From the NCBI GenBank assembly GCA_947846985.1, contig CANTUZ010000006.1:49085207-49149206 (forward strand): a stretch of DNA of 64,000 nucleotides, in the 5' to 3' direction. The position numbers were made by a program, and so were the translations under genes. Numbering within the stretch: the first letter of the stretch is position 1; each line of letters starts with the position of its first letter. This DNA is from Fratercula arctica. Its lineage: Eukaryota > Chordata > Aves > Charadriiformes > Alcidae. The notes beneath the pieces are model-generated. The model ran no database searches and had not been told where the DNA came from. It saw only the letters and a list, made by a program, of their open reading frames with translations. Of the stretch, positions 26,393-40,133 are shown piece after piece.

Positions 26393-27870
26393 ATTTAGTC
26401 TGAGTCTCCAGCTTGGGAATTTAGCGGTGAGAAAAAGCTTATAAGAGAAGCAGCTTCTCATGACAATGAAGTTAATACACTGTTGTGCTGCCTTCCATCG
26501 CCAAATGGAAGACCAGCTCAAAAAGCAGACATTGCAATGCTTTAGAAGACAGCGCATTGGAAATGATTCCAGATTTAGCCTCTTCACGTTGATGGAAAGG
26601 CCTTCACACACATTTGAAAGAGCCCAAAAGAGAAACCCTGTGGGAGGAAACACAGGACTGTAAGCCCTAAAGCTTTAAAATAGAATCATCGCCCCAAAAC
26701 AACATTCTTCATCCTAACAGGTTTAAGGGAAACGTCATTATTTTATTGAGGTGATCCATCTGTTCCTTCAGGATTGGCTCTGTGGCGGTGCTCAGGATCC
26801 AAGCTGATGTTATGAGGTAGAGTCTCCGCTATAAACCTTAAAGAAAACAGCCACCCAAAATATTTCTCCAGCAGTCTCTGAAAGATGTGGTCAGACACGG
26901 TCATATGGAGGATACTTTCAGCTTTAACATCGCCGTCTCGAGCCTGGTGGAAGGGTGCATCTGTCTGTACAAACAGGACACACCACGACGCACAGCTGAG
27001 ATGAAACTGAAAAAATATTTCAGCAAAGCTGCAAAAAGGCATCAAATACAACACCAGGCAGGCTTCTGGCAATTCCTCACCTTCTACGGCACAAGTCTCA
27101 AGAATCCTAGTTGGTAAAACCAAGACATTTAGAGGAAGATGAACTCACCAACGTCTTCTGTGGGCCAGACTTCAAAGGAGCTTTCTTCACTGCAGCATCG
27201 CATGTATCGAGGCCACCTGTGAGATCTGGCCCTGGGTGCGATGCTTATATGGGTGACGGGCTCTTCTCCAGACCCTGTCTAAAGCCCAGGAGCGTGCTGG
27301 TCCTGACACGACTGAGATAAAGACCGGCTACGGGTTGCATGGTAATGCTTACTAGACTCTGCACCATACCACTAGAGTAAAAATCCGTTTAAAATTCAGT
27401 CTTCAACTCTTTTAATCCAAAAAAAAAACCCCTGAATATTTGCACTGGTACAAAATTCCTGTGTTGGAAGAGAAATTCAAGGTTATGAGTCAAATTCTTC
27501 TACCCCTAAAATTTAGGTGGGGTATAGCAATTAGTGTTTGCTGAGAATCTGGCCCGGAGATGGGGATATAGTCAGCCTCTGAAGAGAGCCCGATGTATGT
27601 TCAATCAAACATTTTGCATCTCCTTTTCCGAATCTTTCATTTGACACTGAAATCGGAATTAATACGAGGTGCAACCGCTGCAGGTGGCACGCAGGACAGG
27701 GTACGCCTGCACCCCACAAGCCAGCCTGCAGGTTAGACGAGCATCGTTTTACTGATCCCAAGAACGATTATCAGACAGGTCCTCCCTCCACTTCGGTTTC
27801 TCACAAACAGGCTAATGCGGCACTAAACAAAGCACGCTCGCAGCTACGGCACTGCATTGCTACGACTCGC
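26393..27870. other. Unique noncoding sequence
   Basis: No gene or repeat family recognised. A minus-strand frame of 126 codons at 26743-27123 shows no domain. Confidence 0.5.
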
Positions 27871-27874
27871 AGCT

Positions 27875-28051
27875 ATTGCCCAGAGAGGTGGGAGATGCCC
27901 CGTCCCTGGAAACATTCCAGGCCAGGCTGGATGGGGCTCTGGGCAACCTGGTCTAGTTGGAGATGTCCCTGCTCATGGCAGGGGGGTTGGACTAGATGCC
28001 CTTTAAAGGTCCCTTCCCACCCAAACCATTCGATGACTCTGTGATTCTGTG
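27875..28051 (+). mobile_element. CR1 LINE 3' end, 5'-truncated
   Basis: Starts at the TTGCCCAGAGAGGTGGGAGATG block and runs through GGTTGGACTAGATG and AAGGTCCCTTCCCACCC to a terminal ATTCGATGACTCTGTGATTCTGTG octamer array. Only the last part of the 3' untranslated region remains, the usual result of premature 5' truncation. Low divergence compared with the copy at 22.5-23.9 kb. Confidence 0.95.
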
Positions 28052-28204
28052 ACGGCCCTTTCCTCCTTCAGCACAGGGAAGCAGGACGAGGGAGTCTTAA
28101 TGAGTTTAACGATACCTTTCTGTGCAAGATGCTGAGTTTGTATGTGTGGACCCTCCCCTGCTTCAGACTTTTCTCCTCCACGGCACAATTCCCAGAGGCC
28201 TCTC

Positions 28205-28405
28205 AGTGGCCTTTCCAAGTCTTAATATCAGCATAGCGGTTATCTTGTTACACGTGAAAGATAATGCTATAATGGGGACTTGGGCTGAAAGGAAATTAAA
28301 TGTGAGCCTTATGCGTGCAAAAGAGCCAGGCTTTTGTTTGATAAGACGCACACCGCACTTAGCATTGTTAGCGAGCAATTATTTGAGAGGCTCCGGCAGC
28401 CTCAT
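28205..28405. promoter_or_regulatory. Candidate regulatory block
   Basis: Contains a perfect E-box CACGTG at 28251-28256, GATA-type sites TTATC at 28240-28244 and TTTGATAAG at 28337-28345, and CAATTA at 28376-28381. It retains several CpG-containing words and no repeat. Enhancer-like; conservation untested. Confidence 0.28.
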
Positions 28406-31400
28406 TTATCCTGGGATGACACAGCTCAGTCAAGTGTTCAGTGCCAGGCTAACCTTTAATAGCAGGATTTTCATTTCTTCCTTCCAACCTGTTTTCAGTG
28501 CTAAAAGCAAGAAGCCCCATGAATTTCCTCGGGAGAAGAGGTGCCACAGCCTGCTCCTTCCCACCAGCACCAAACCCCAGCGCGTCCATCACAGTACCAC
28601 AACCCAGACTTACCCTCGTTACCAAACTGGCCTCATTTAGACCAGCGTGATCCCCAGCCAGCCAGCGCATTGCTCTCTGTATCGAGAGGCGCGTTTCCAA
28701 GTCTCTCTCTGTCGCAGATGTCGGTCCAGTTTTGGGCCAGTCGTGTAGGATGATGAGCACATGTGGCACATCTGTAAAATAGAAAAAGTATAGTAGCACA
28801 CCTATAAAATAACAAGAATAATACCCTTTTACACTGGATATTTATCCTCCTAATATAATCAAAATTATAAGCGCATCTAGTGAACTAAAAAGGATCCCAG
28901 TTAAACAGAATAATTTAATTGTCTTGATGGGGGGGGGGGGCAATTACAGTGAAATGTTAAAGAGCGAGAATTCCCTCTTAGTTATGCTTTCCCCTCTGTA
29001 AATATCTTTACTAGCTATGATATTTTTTACATAGGAGATCACTATCTTTCTTATTCTGAGATGCAATTAACTTCCGATATTAAAATCGCATCAGTGGATA
29101 CTGCTGTCCCCTGCTCGGCGCCTCCTCGTTGCTTCCTGGAGCACGGCTGTCTGCAAACAGCCGTTTCCTTCTCGCTGCGGCCTTCCAGATAAGAACTCTT
29201 TTAAATGCTGAGGACTTCAGCTAACTTACAAACACAGGCTTCTGCGCCAACGCGAGCGACACAGCCAGGCTGCTCGCATCCCCTATTCCCATCTCATGAG
29301 ACCCGCGTGTCTTTTATCATCTCAGAAGTGCCAATCTAACGCACCTAAAACTGGCAGGCACTTGCACTTCTGCCTGCCGGCGTCCCCCTCCCGCGGGAGC
29401 CCCGTGGCACAGCGTCTGGAGGTAGACAGGGTTTAATAGAATATCCTTGGTGAATGGCAGTGGACTTCGGGTGACATTTGGCCCTTGGACTTTCCCGCTG
29501 CAAACTGACACTTCAGCTTGATTTATTTTGCCATTCTTCCATTTCCCGCCTGGTCACAGCAGCTTGTTTGGTTTCGCCAGCAAATTAGTGTTTGGCCTTT
29601 GATTTTACAGGGGACCAGAAATTCTGCGCTCACCCTGACTCGTCAGTTCTTTCACCCAAGTATTCAGAGAATACTAACCTTTTCCAGCTCTCCTGCAAGC
29701 GAATCTTACCCGGGATTCTTGGCAGTAGAAAAGCCATGATTTGATTAATACAACGCATGGGGTGGCTGTGGAAGGAGCATTTCTTGTAAGGAAAATCAGC
29801 TCTTTCTTGTCAGTAAATGAATGCTAACACTCTTTCCCTATTAAGGCAGACTACCGCTTTAAAACTTTTATGTCTTCCATATATTATGTTTTTGGAAGAA
29901 AGTTTTGCTATTTAAATAGCTGCCAGAGTGTTACAGGCTTATATGATTGCAATTTACAGTACTTCATAAATAAGCAGACCTAAGATGCATTGGACAGATG
30001 AGCCTTTAAATTGATACCCTGTCTTTTTATGAACATTAAAAGGCTTGATCTCATGACATATTTACGCAGAAGTATCCTTGCTGCCTCGTCCAAATTGTTC
30101 CTGAAGTATAAAGTACTTTACATGAACGAACTTAATGGCGACAACCTGAAGCTTTGTACATTAAATTATCCAAGTGTTACAGCGAGTCCAGAGGGGTTAG
30201 CTCCAGACCAGGAGAGATCGCGGCAGTGCCTGTTGCTTCCACATAAAAATGGTGGAAGTGGTTATTTTGCCCGTTAAATAAGAATCACGTGCAGGAATCC
30301 CATCGGGCAGAGGTGACCTTGAAGACTGGACAAGATACATTCATCTTCACCTAAAATCTGGCAGAAGGCTGGGGCATCCTACCAACAGGACCAACTTCTC
30401 AGTCAACACGTCTTGGCATAGCAGGCCATGCATCACTAGACGCAGGCATGACAAAAACAACATCGTGCCTGAGTCACGCCTCTCTCTCGGCTCCCCTGAC
30501 TCGACCAAAGAAATCTCGTCTCCACTGACGCCCTGGGTGGGTTTTGCCACCGCCTTCAGCAGACCCCCAGCACCACCCACCGCCCTGAGGCACCACTCGG
30601 TTCCTGCACGCCCCTGCCTCACTCAGCACCCACGCTGTTTTCTTCCAGCCAAACTGCAAAATTATGGTGATAGTTCTTCCATCCATAGTGGCTAAAGATG
30701 ACTACGGGAAGACAAAGAATTGATAGGATTTATGGTGTATTTTTTTTAAGATGGAGCCAAAGGGAACGTGTAGACTTGTTCAGCTGAAAGAAGCCGAAGG
30801 CTCTAGTAGCTTTGGCTTGAGAGTGAAGATGTCAGAAGCAGTGGAATGTGCCCCAAAATAAAACACTGACACTGAAAAACAACTTCTTACTCTTACCTGA
30901 AATGTTTGAAATAATCAATATCAGGCTTACTTTCCACACAAGAATGATTTCTTTATACTTCTGGAATGCCTATATGGAGCGGCACATGGGATGACAGTCG
31001 AGCTTGGATGCTGGGGTACCCCAATTCAGGTTAACTCAACTTTTCCATGCTGGGTTATTTTGAATGAAGAAGCAGCAATACAATTGCAGGTTCGTCCCAG
31101 CAAAAGGAACAAAGTGGCTCACATGAACAAAACAGGGCAGGACCCAACACGTCGTACCTCCAAGGACCGAGTATATGTGCTATCTTTCTAATTTACTGGG
31201 ATCTTCCTGCATCTTTTGTGCCTCTAGCCGACAGGATAACCTGTGCAAGCATCCCAGGCAATTGGAAATGCAGAACCCTCTGAAGCTTCGAAGACCACAC
31301 TTCAGCGCAGGGCCGTAACGCAGAGCTGGATGCCACCAACCACGTTTCTAGAAGAGTCAGCAGACTTCCTTGTAACACTTACTATTTTGAGAACATAGCT

Positions 31401-34400
31401 CCAGTCAGTGCTCTGGCCCAAATCCTCCACATGCATGCTGACACAAGTCATTTCATCTAGATATGGAGTTTTGTTGAAGAAAATAAGACTACTTATATCT
31501 ATATATACACACATATATACAGCAGTGGAGTTACATACTAACCATTTCAAGAAATACATGTTTTGGAAAAGACAGGAGGGTGAGAACCGCAGGACAAACT
31601 CCCCAGAATCAGAGTACGTCTGGAAGTTCACAGACACAGCAACTTCCCTCCAGGACCCCGGTTTATTGCGTGCAATTGCTGTCAATCAGATCTTTTCAGG
31701 CTTTTGCCTCAAAGTCACTTTTTTCGGGCAACTCTTTTTGCATAGCCGGACACTAAATATTTACAGACTGAGATTACCTCAGAAGAAAAACAATTTTGAG
31801 TCCCTCAGCTCAAATTCACCCACAAATCTATCTGATACATTTAAAGTAGAAATCAGAGTTGAGTCTTTACATATTATTACCTAACTGGGCTGGCCATCTT
31901 TTAATTCCTACATATCTCCCAGCGAAGCCGAAGCCAGGTTTTTCAGAGCTTCTTTCCAATCAAAGGGCAACAGTCCACTTCTCATCATGAAGAAAAATGA
32001 GCAAATAAGCCAGGAAAAAAATCATCACATCATTGGGAACAACCCCAGGAGGCTGACGACACTGGCTGGCAGCGAAACAATACCAAAGAAATTATTTGGT
32101 TATTAAAAAGCACCAAGCAAAAGCAACCACCCTCTGGACTGAGCTGATGGCTCTGATCAAACAAACATTCATGCGCATCCCTTATCGCCCAGCCGCACAC
32201 TCAAAGCTGAAAGAACAAAAGCAATCAACGTTAATAATAAACTCTCTCTTGCTGCCGGTAAACCTCCCTCCCTTTTTTAGTTATGCTTCCCCACTTAAAA
32301 AGGTATTGCTTAAAGAAATCATTTCCTCCCTCTTCCCTCCTGCCAACACGCACTGTTAACAGAAGGCGTGTAAAATATTACTATTAAATATTATCATCAT
32401 TGTTGTCCTTGCGTGAGCCAGCCATCCTGAATAGCTGCCTTCCCTACAGCCACAGAGCTGAACGGCTACAGCCGAGAGAGGAGCGAAGAGCAAGCTCTGC
32501 TATTAGTTATGCTACTGCAAGCGCCAGCGGAAGCTGAACCTGTCGTTAACATCAGTGGAATTATCGTTACAACCACTTTGTCTCGTGGTCGGGGTGGGGG
32601 TTCATTTTTCCTAAGCGTCGTGGAAAAAAACCCACACCTGCTCACAGCCGCTTCACCGACCGGGATGTGCAGAAGTTGTACGGGATCACGGTACACCCTG
32701 GTCTCAAAACATGGCTGAATTATGGATGAGGGAATTCAGGCGCAGAGAGATGCTGGAAGACATTAGGTACCCAAATGTGCAACGGAGAAGACTCTTAAAT
32801 ATGAATGGATTCAGCTCCCTTGCTCTCCAGCCAGGCAAGAACATCTGCATTGCCTCCACTACACAGGGAAATTATGGTGTAGACAAAAAAATTCAACGCT
32901 TCTAAAGGTATTTTTGATACTTGAGTCTGAGTCTACCCTATCTAGTCTCAGGCGTCTGATTGAGGCTCTTAAATAGTGGCTCTTTGGCAAACCAAATCCC
33001 TCTGTAGACGCCCGTCTCCCTCTGTTGACCACAACATTCCTGACCGCAGTCACCTCTGTTACGGGTCAACAGTTTAATGGCAGAATTTCATCCCCAACTT
33101 CCCCAAATGTGGCCACATCCAAATTACCCAGATCTCAGCCAAGTGGCCGTGCCAGGACTGAACGGGAGCCAGGTCTGATCCCATTCCCAGCCACCTGCCC
33201 GCTGAAGGGCTCTGCTCCTGCAAGTCCTACCCAAAAAAACATCCCGCCTGCCAAAACACTGTGTGTTTTCTGTCCCTGCCGCTCACTTCCACGGGGCAGG
33301 CGACAACTCAAGCAAGATGGCTCATGTCATGTTTCACCCATTTGCCAGCCGGTGAACGTAAGAAGTACATTCACATGGGTAAGTAATCTCCAGATAGGGC
33401 ATGAAAAGTATAAACTCTAACCCTGAAGTGGGTCCCAGACACACCTATCTCATCACGTTCGTGTCATCATGTTCTTGCTCATATCCCCAGAAGAACCTTT
33501 TTGCAAAATTAAACTTGATACAGGTGCAAAAGGACCTTTCTTTCCTATAAGTTCGGACAGCAAGCATAAGGAAATACCATAAATTTCATACCAAATATAC
33601 ACCATGGGAAACTGTATAATCAGTGCAAACTCAGTGGATATTTTGGATAATTTGTTAGCACAGAGGTAACAAGCAGAACAGAAAAAAAAAAGGTAGAAAT
33701 GCCAGTGCAGTTTCTCCTGATTCCGATAAGGAAACTCAGTCAGGCAGTCAGCGCACAGCTTTTTCGTATTTAGCACTAATTAGCAAGGTTAATCCAATAT
33801 CTATCTTAATCTTCCCGACTGCTGTGAAGCACCGTCATTGACTGTGCAGCAGCGTACAAAGCACTGCCGATTTTCAATGATCAAAATCCTGGCTGCCGTT
33901 GCCCCAGCATCATGGCACGGTCTTTAAAATCATGAAGTTTTAAAAACAAAAACAAACATTAAAAAAAATCAATAAATAATACCAGCATTTAACAATCATT
34001 TGTGGATGATGTTTTCTTTTCTGGGCAAGAACTAACTTCTGATCTTTGAAATGCAGGGTCATATTTGCTTAACGTTTTAAACTTTTCTCTGGCTCAGGAA
34101 GATGCGAGCCTAACCTTTTCTTTTCTTTTTTTAACGAAAGCTGAGATTTGCCTAAAATAACGTGATTACAGCAACCAGACTAGTTTTTATTGTTGGGTTG
34201 GGTTTTGTTTTTTTTTTTTCAGTTGCTAGACCAGGTGATATGGCTGCAGCAGAACCGCTTCGATGGCACTTGGGCAGTTTATTATTGTTGCGATACGGTC
34301 AACAACAACCCTGTCGCTGCCTATTTGCTCTAAAGCAGCCCCAGCGACCCACGGCTGACGGCAGGTCTTCTGCTGCACCCACGCGTTGTGGTAGCTGAGT

Positions 34401-35285
34401 TTTTATCCCACGGGGACACGGCAGCAGTAACACAACGTAATGGGAAGATGGAGAAGAGACACTTTTTACTCCCTCTTTATTCCCGGGAAAATAAGGCACA
34501 GCGAAAAAATACACATTATGTCATTGTAGAGCTTTTCTGTTAAACACACTGTGCTCACGCTCAGAAGCGGCTGGACTCAGGGTGGCTCTTCAGTCATGGC
34601 CACAGAGCGTTTGCTTAAGCCCAGCATCGTATCCAGGCCGGAGCTGGCTCCCAGCGAGGCAGATCGGAGCTTGGGCAGCGTTGTCTCGCATCAGCCCGCC
34701 CAAGGCCGTGCTCACCGAGGACTCCTGCCAGGCCAACTGTCACCACCGATGGCATACACAGGAGCATGCCCGCGACGCTGGGGACATCCCTAGGTGCGAG
34801 GTGCTAGCCAAGCTCGGCACGCGGAAGGGCCAGGCACACGGGCAATTGCCAACAAAACGCATTTCAGTGTTACCACAGGAATATTTTGTCCAGCTTCTCA
34901 AGCGAGCGATGCTGTGGCTCCGCGTCCCTTGTTCCCAAGGCCGTGCTACAAGTGTGCAACCTGCTGGGCTGCAACCATCAAGCCCACTCCGTGTGGTACC
35001 TCCCTAACCGGACGTCTCTTGCTCTGATCTTTGGAGGTTTTTCTCATGGGTAGAAAATCTTGAGGGTAGGAAAGCAAATATTTCCAGGATGTTCCTACCT
35101 GGAGCTGTCCTGAAGATGTTCCAGGAGGGATGCATGAAAACTGCCCTCAGGAGAGACAAAAGATGGTTTTCTCCTCCAAGCCAGCCCTGAGGACACAACG
35201 GTGACCGGTGGGGTCCTCACCCCAGCACCACCAGCCCTTACGTCTTGTCTCTCATCAAGGCACAGATAAGGCAGGGCAGGATCCT
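28406..35285. other. Unique noncoding sequence, GC rising toward the right
   Basis: No gene or repeat family recognised. A 12-base G run lies at 28929-28940 and a short AT/AC dinucleotide tract at about 31496-31522. Frames of up to 158 codons (31408-31884) and 141 codons (34582-35007) have no recognisable domain and overlap frames on the other strand or in other phases. Confidence 0.5.
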
Positions 35286-35690
35286 ACACGGAATGACGGA
35301 ATTTCAGAGTTGGAAGGGACCTCTAGAGATCATCTAGTCCAACTCCCCTGCTAAAGCAGGATTGCCCACTCAGGGCTGCACCCAGGCAGGTCTTGAAAGT
35401 CTCCAGAGAAGGGGAGACTCCACAACCTCCCTGGGCAGCCTCTTCCAGTGCTCTGTCACCCTCACCGTAAAGAAGTTTCTTCTCATATTTGATCAGAACT
35501 TCCTATGTTCCAGCTTGTGCCCGTTACCCCTCGCCCTGTCACTGGGAACCACTGAAAAGAGTCTGGCCCCATCCTCCTTAAACCCACCCTTTAGATACTT
35601 GTCAACATCAATAAGGTCTCCCCTCGGCCTTCTCTCCTCCAGGCTAAAGAGCCCCAGCTCTCTCAGCCTGTCCTCATAAGGGAAGTCCTG
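35286..35690 (-). mobile_element. CR1 LINE 3' part, minus strand
   Basis: Read on the plus strand it begins near GGAATTTCAGAGTTGG and runs through CATCTAGTCCAAC, CTCCAGAGAAGGGGAGACTC and TGGGCAGCCTCTTCCAG to CAGCCTGTCCTCATAAGG. That is the reverse complement of the CR1 3' end, so the element points left. The terminal octamers are largely lost. The sequence is fairly intact but 5'-truncated, and it belongs to a different subfamily from the copies at 40-46 kb. Confidence 0.95.
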
Positions 35691-37889
35691 GAAAAGGTTG
35701 AGTTATTTGTATATACATTGTCATGACAAAAATTCACACCAAGTAAGTGCACTCCCGAGCAAAATCTAAAGAACATTTTCCTGAGCTCTGTGTTTCTCTT
35801 CCTTCCCACGCTCAAAGTTTATGTCCTTCTGGCAATCAGAAAATACAAACCTTTTGTCATTCCAGTGCAAACTTTATGAAACTAAGTGGTCTACGTAGCT
35901 ACAGCCAAAGGCTAAATTCACATATTTTCCTGCTGACTTCACTAGTTTTAACCTTTGAAGTTTGGTTGTGAAAATCCCTAGCCCATCCACGTAAAACAGA
36001 CGGAAAAACTCAGAGCGCGGCACTGTTTGGGATGTTTGAGAAGGTATTATTATCTTTGCCCCTCTCAGAGCACTGCAAGGTTTGTGTCCCTGTGAAAAAC
36101 CACGACATCCCTTTCCTACGCACACACACGTGCACATCTGCGCAGGGGCAGGACAGAGGAGCAGAGTTACTGTGCACCTTCCCTATTTTAAAGATGGAGT
36201 TGAACCATTGTTCTACCAGCCTATGTGATGCACCGCAGCCAGATTTCCTGTATCTGAAGATGCCTCTTGAAGTGGGAGGGCTCCCAGCAGGTCCAGGACA
36301 GGACTTGGATGCACCGGCACACCAGGACAAGCAGCAGTCAGACCTACACGGAGCTGCTCCAGGGAGCTGGTGAGGACCTTGGAGACACAGACTTGCAGAG
36401 AAGCCATCCTGGTCAAAGCTACCTGGAGGAGGGATGAAGAGATGCAAAGGGAGGGAAGTTTTGGGGTATGTCTTCAACAGGGGAAAAATCTGTTCTGGGC
36501 ATCAGGTCAAATATACATGCCTGAAGTCTAGACTAAGGTTTTTATTGTATTCATGTGGCCAAACTCAAGCCTGGGAGGGAGCTGAGCATTCACAGCTATT
36601 TACAGGTTCCTGTGAAAACCCTGTGCTGCCCTGTCCCTCATTAAGGGTCGCCTCTCACATCAGCGCAAGAACATATTTGTGCTTACAAAAACAAGGTCTC
36701 GTGTGCCACATGGGATGAGCAACAGCGAGGGGCAGAGCTCTACAGAAAGGGCATCTGGAGGATTACCCCTCGCAGGAGAGGGTGTTGGAAAAGCAGGAGC
36801 TATTTTCCAGGAGTGCAGTACATCCAGTTATATCTGATATTCTGTAGCGAGGGCTGCCGTTCAGAACAAAAAAATGCCTTTTTTTTTTTTTTTTTTGCCT
36901 AGTTTGCTAAAAATTAAGGAGATGGATGCACCCATTTTCCTGTGAGGAGTGTCAAATGCCCATAAAATCAAACATACCTGAATTCTGCAGAGATTGCAGC
37001 ATCGGGAGATAAAGGCAGTGTGCCCCAGGGTCTGGATCTGCAGGACCCCCAGACCCAGAGCTTGAGCCGAGGCTGGCCAAGGGCAGGAGTGTCACTGCCT
37101 CCTGCTCAGAAAACACCCTCGTTACGGAAAACATCGGTAGCAAACAATCAATCAGAGGAACAAAGGAAGAGTTCAGAGCCAGGACTAGAAACGCATCTGC
37201 ATCTGTTCCTCTTTTGTCACAAGTGTCACCTTCTGCTTCCGGAGGGTCTGATCCCGCTTTTGATGCATGAGCGTCGGCGAGAGCTGCGTGCAGACAGCAA
37301 GGAGAGAGCGAGACCCCGTGAGCAAAATCACTCAGCATCGCTGGAGCACATCTCGGGCTGATGACAATGCTTTTGACAAGGGAAGGGATGCAGAAGCACA
37401 GCCGGAGATGCAGCAGATAGCATATGTCAACATCAGCGCTTCCCATGTTTATGAAGAACTTGATTGAATAAAGGCCCTGGCAATAAACTACATGAGTGAT
37501 TCCAGATTGCGGCACACATATCCATCACATGCCTTTTCTCCCCTAGAGTATTATATTTCACCAAATTGGTGACACGTGTTAAGCGCCGCAGACTGCTGAC
37601 CACCCACGCAGAGCGACGGCTCCCTCGAACAGCGATGCCTGCGGGTTCCCCAAAGCCACCGCATTTCACGTGGGTACGGTCCTCCACCTTTGGAGGGAAA
37701 GCAGCACGGGTACATGAACCTGTGGTAGTAAAACGTAATTTGTTCAGATCTTTGCCTTCAGGGTGAACACTAAGATGCTGCCATCAGCCAGAAAATTTGT
37801 GATCTAATTTAGAGGCAGCGAGGCATGTCCTTTCTCCGAGGCGTTTTGGAAAACAGAGCTGGGTTCCCACTTTTACACGATCTAGCAGA
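35691..37889. other. Unique noncoding sequence
   Basis: No gene recognised. Frames of 155 codons (36010-36477, minus) and 187 codons (36952-37515, minus) lack domains and are opposed by plus-strand frames. An 18-base T run lies at 36879-36896. The part at about 37380-37540 is AT-richer and motif-dense, possibly regulatory. Confidence 0.45.
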
Positions 37890-37896
37890 TTTTTTT

Positions 37897-37933
<37 letters not shown>
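37890..37933 (+). repeat. Poly-T tract
   Basis: Seven T, AAA, then 34 T at 37900-37933. A YY1-like CGGCCATCTT lies just to the right (37948-37957). No retrocopy body was recognised on the right, where an A-tail on the minus strand would belong. Confidence 0.9.
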
Positions 37934-37934
<1 letters not shown>

Positions 37935-39499
37935 AAGTGCTAAACAACGGCCATCTTTTCTCAATAAGGCAGCGGGCTGAGAAATGAAGAGGGCTGTTGG
38001 CCAGGCATGCAGCCCCGTGCTCCAGCTGGGACGGCAGGTCCTGCACCGGGACACTGCGTTTGGTGCTGGGGTCCCTCAGCCCCGTGCACCTCAGCTGCTG
38101 CTGGCCACGGCCATCCACAACCACCAGAAAGTGGGAAAAGTGGGGTTTTGCGGTTCATTTTTGTCACAGCTCCCCCCCCCTTCAGTGTTCTAGGTGGCTG
38201 TTCTACAATTTTCCCTGCACTTCTTCCTTAGCCCTCAATTGTCAGGAGCGGTACAGAATAATAGGGCTATAATGAGTGACAGGAGGTTTCAGCTGCAATT
38301 TTAATGCACAGCATCCCATTTCACCTGTTTAACCCTGCCTCCTGCGGAGTGAGGGAGATGGGCTTAGAAATATCACGCAAACAGGCCAGAGATCTTTTCT
38401 CCCCTCTTTTAGAAAATTTCTGGGTAAAGCCTTGCTTCTTCCAGTCAAGCTAAAAATACCACGGGGAGAGTCTTTCATTGTGAAGCAGCACTTGGAAAGG
38501 TTTCCTAAAGGTCACAGGCTGGGACTGAGAGTTTGAGCTCCTGAGATTTACACTTCGCTCTTGCGCTGAACTGTTACGTGTTATATGGCTTTGTTTTCCT
38601 TTGCCCCTGGCGCACTCTGAGGAGTGAGAACCACAGGGTTGGAGATGCCAGCATGTCCAGCTCGCTTCTGCCATGTCCAACCACAGCTGGAGCCCGAGGT
38701 ACCACCACACAACGCCGGGACAACAGGCTTATGAGGGAGGCGTCGCCTTGGCCCGTGGCAGTTTGGGCGAGGAGCATCTTCCTCAGGGAGGGCTTTCAGG
38801 GGTGGCACTGCCCCCTCTGTACCCGATCTCCCAGGTGATACCTTGTTCTGGCTCTGTCCCCAGGAGATAACCCAGCAGATGAGCAGTACAGCAGTATGAT
38901 TGACACCAGAAAGCGCTGGATTTGGGGCAAAGAAACATAAAGATATTCCACACCTTGGCAGATCCATCCCTTCTCCTAAATGAGAAAAGTTCCCCCTTTC
39001 CACCTTTTCTTCCCAGGAGGAGGCGGCACCAGGAGACTGAGCAGTGAGGTGATGCACGTCATCTCTGCTCATTAAGGCAATACTGGATTTTCGGCCACAG
39101 GTGTTTCCTAGCTGCGCCTGTCACCCAAAAAATGTGAGTTTTACTCGACACCACCACCATTCCTCCTGGCTTCCCTGGGATCCCCCCAGTGCAGTGGAGG
39201 AGACGTGGAAATCCAGAGCCAAAACTGAGACCCAAAGAGGAAACCTTTACCACCAGTCCAGGTCCTTGCTCCCACCGCGGCAGAGTTTCAGGAATTACAT
39301 ACTAACGTAATTTAGCAGGAAGCGTTGCTGCTTCGGTAGGGATAGTGCTTTAGAGGTGAAGCCACTGTCTTACAGGAGCCCAGCTGCTGTTAGGGAACCT
39401 GCATCCCCTCTCCCTGAGTCCAAAACAGCTTAACGCAAGTGACTGCTTCGGTGTCCCCCATTCGGGGCTTCCAAACTAGGCAGATATTCAGGAGATATG
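37934..39499. other. Unique noncoding sequence
   Basis: GC-moderate sequence with a 9-10 base C run near 38171-38180. A minus-strand frame of 163 codons (38581-39072) shows no recognisable domain. Confidence 0.45.
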
Positions 39500-39526
39500 A
39501 AAAAAAAAAAAAAAAAAAAAAAAAAA
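39500..39526 (+). repeat. Poly-A tract
   Basis: A run of 27 A, lying just left of the CpG island. Confidence 0.9.
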
Positions 39527-39938
39527 TCCAAACCAGGCCTCCCTCGTGAATACTAATTTCCAAAGAACTTCTTAACTATACAACACAAAGGTTTTCCAGG
39601 CTTTTTTGTATTCTTCCCCGCAATTCAGCAGCAGCGCTGGCAGGAAGACAAATACGATGCTCGGCAAGGCACGGCGGTAATGTATTAACAAGCGAGAAAT
39701 AAGTGTGCGCCGCTTGTTCGGCAGCCGCCGCCTGCACCTTCAACCAACCTCGGCCGCGACAGGGGACATCCATCAGGGACGCGGCGACAAACTCCGCGCA
39801 CCGGCTCCTCTCACGCCTGAAGTCTCCATCGCGGAGCTGGGGCGGGCAAAGCCATTCTGCCCCAACGCCCGCGGAACTGGGGCCAGAGTGAACATCGAAG
39901 GGCTCGACGTCCCGCTCCGCACCCGCGGGATGAATTTT

Positions 39939-39964
39939 GGGGGGGGGGGGGGGGGGGGGGGGGG
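39939..39964 (+). repeat. 26-base G homopolymer
   Basis: An uninterrupted run of 26 G in the CpG island. It can form a G-quadruplex and its true length is likely uncertain in any assembly. It generates a glycine-only or proline-only stretch in the frames that cross it. Confidence 0.9.
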
Positions 39965-40093
39965 TGAGTGATTCGGGGGCGTCCGCTACCAGTGGGGTGA
40001 AGAGGGAGGGAGGAGGGGGGGGCAAAGGGGCGCAGAGGGAGGATGGAGGTGCGCGGGGGCGCGCGGGCTCCGCGGCGCGTTAGCGGAGCGATG

Positions 40094-40107
40094 GCGCCAC
40101 CTGGCGG
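40094..40107 (-). promoter_or_regulatory. CTCF-like motif 1
   Basis: On the minus strand it reads CCGCCAGGTGGCGC, matching 13 of 14 positions of the core CTCF consensus as I recall it (CCASYAGRKGGCRS). It lies in the CpG island. Confidence 0.5.
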
Positions 40108-40133
40108 CGGCGGGCGGCGCCTGCAGCAGCTCC

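Noticed and set aside
36952..37515. 187-codon minus-strand frame as a possible gene
   Set aside because: No domain, overlapped by plus-strand frames of 113 and 66 codons, ordinary intergenic composition.
37890..37933. Poly-T as the tail of a processed retrogene on the minus strand
   Set aside because: No polyadenylation signal or recognisable coding relic lies next to it on the right.
37948..37957. YY1-like motif as a promoter
   Set aside because: A single short motif without a CpG island or transcript evidence is not enough.
39576..40025. 149-codon proline-rich minus-strand frame across the CpG island
   Set aside because: The proline stretch is the translated G26 run; there is no domain and the frame ends at ordinary stops.
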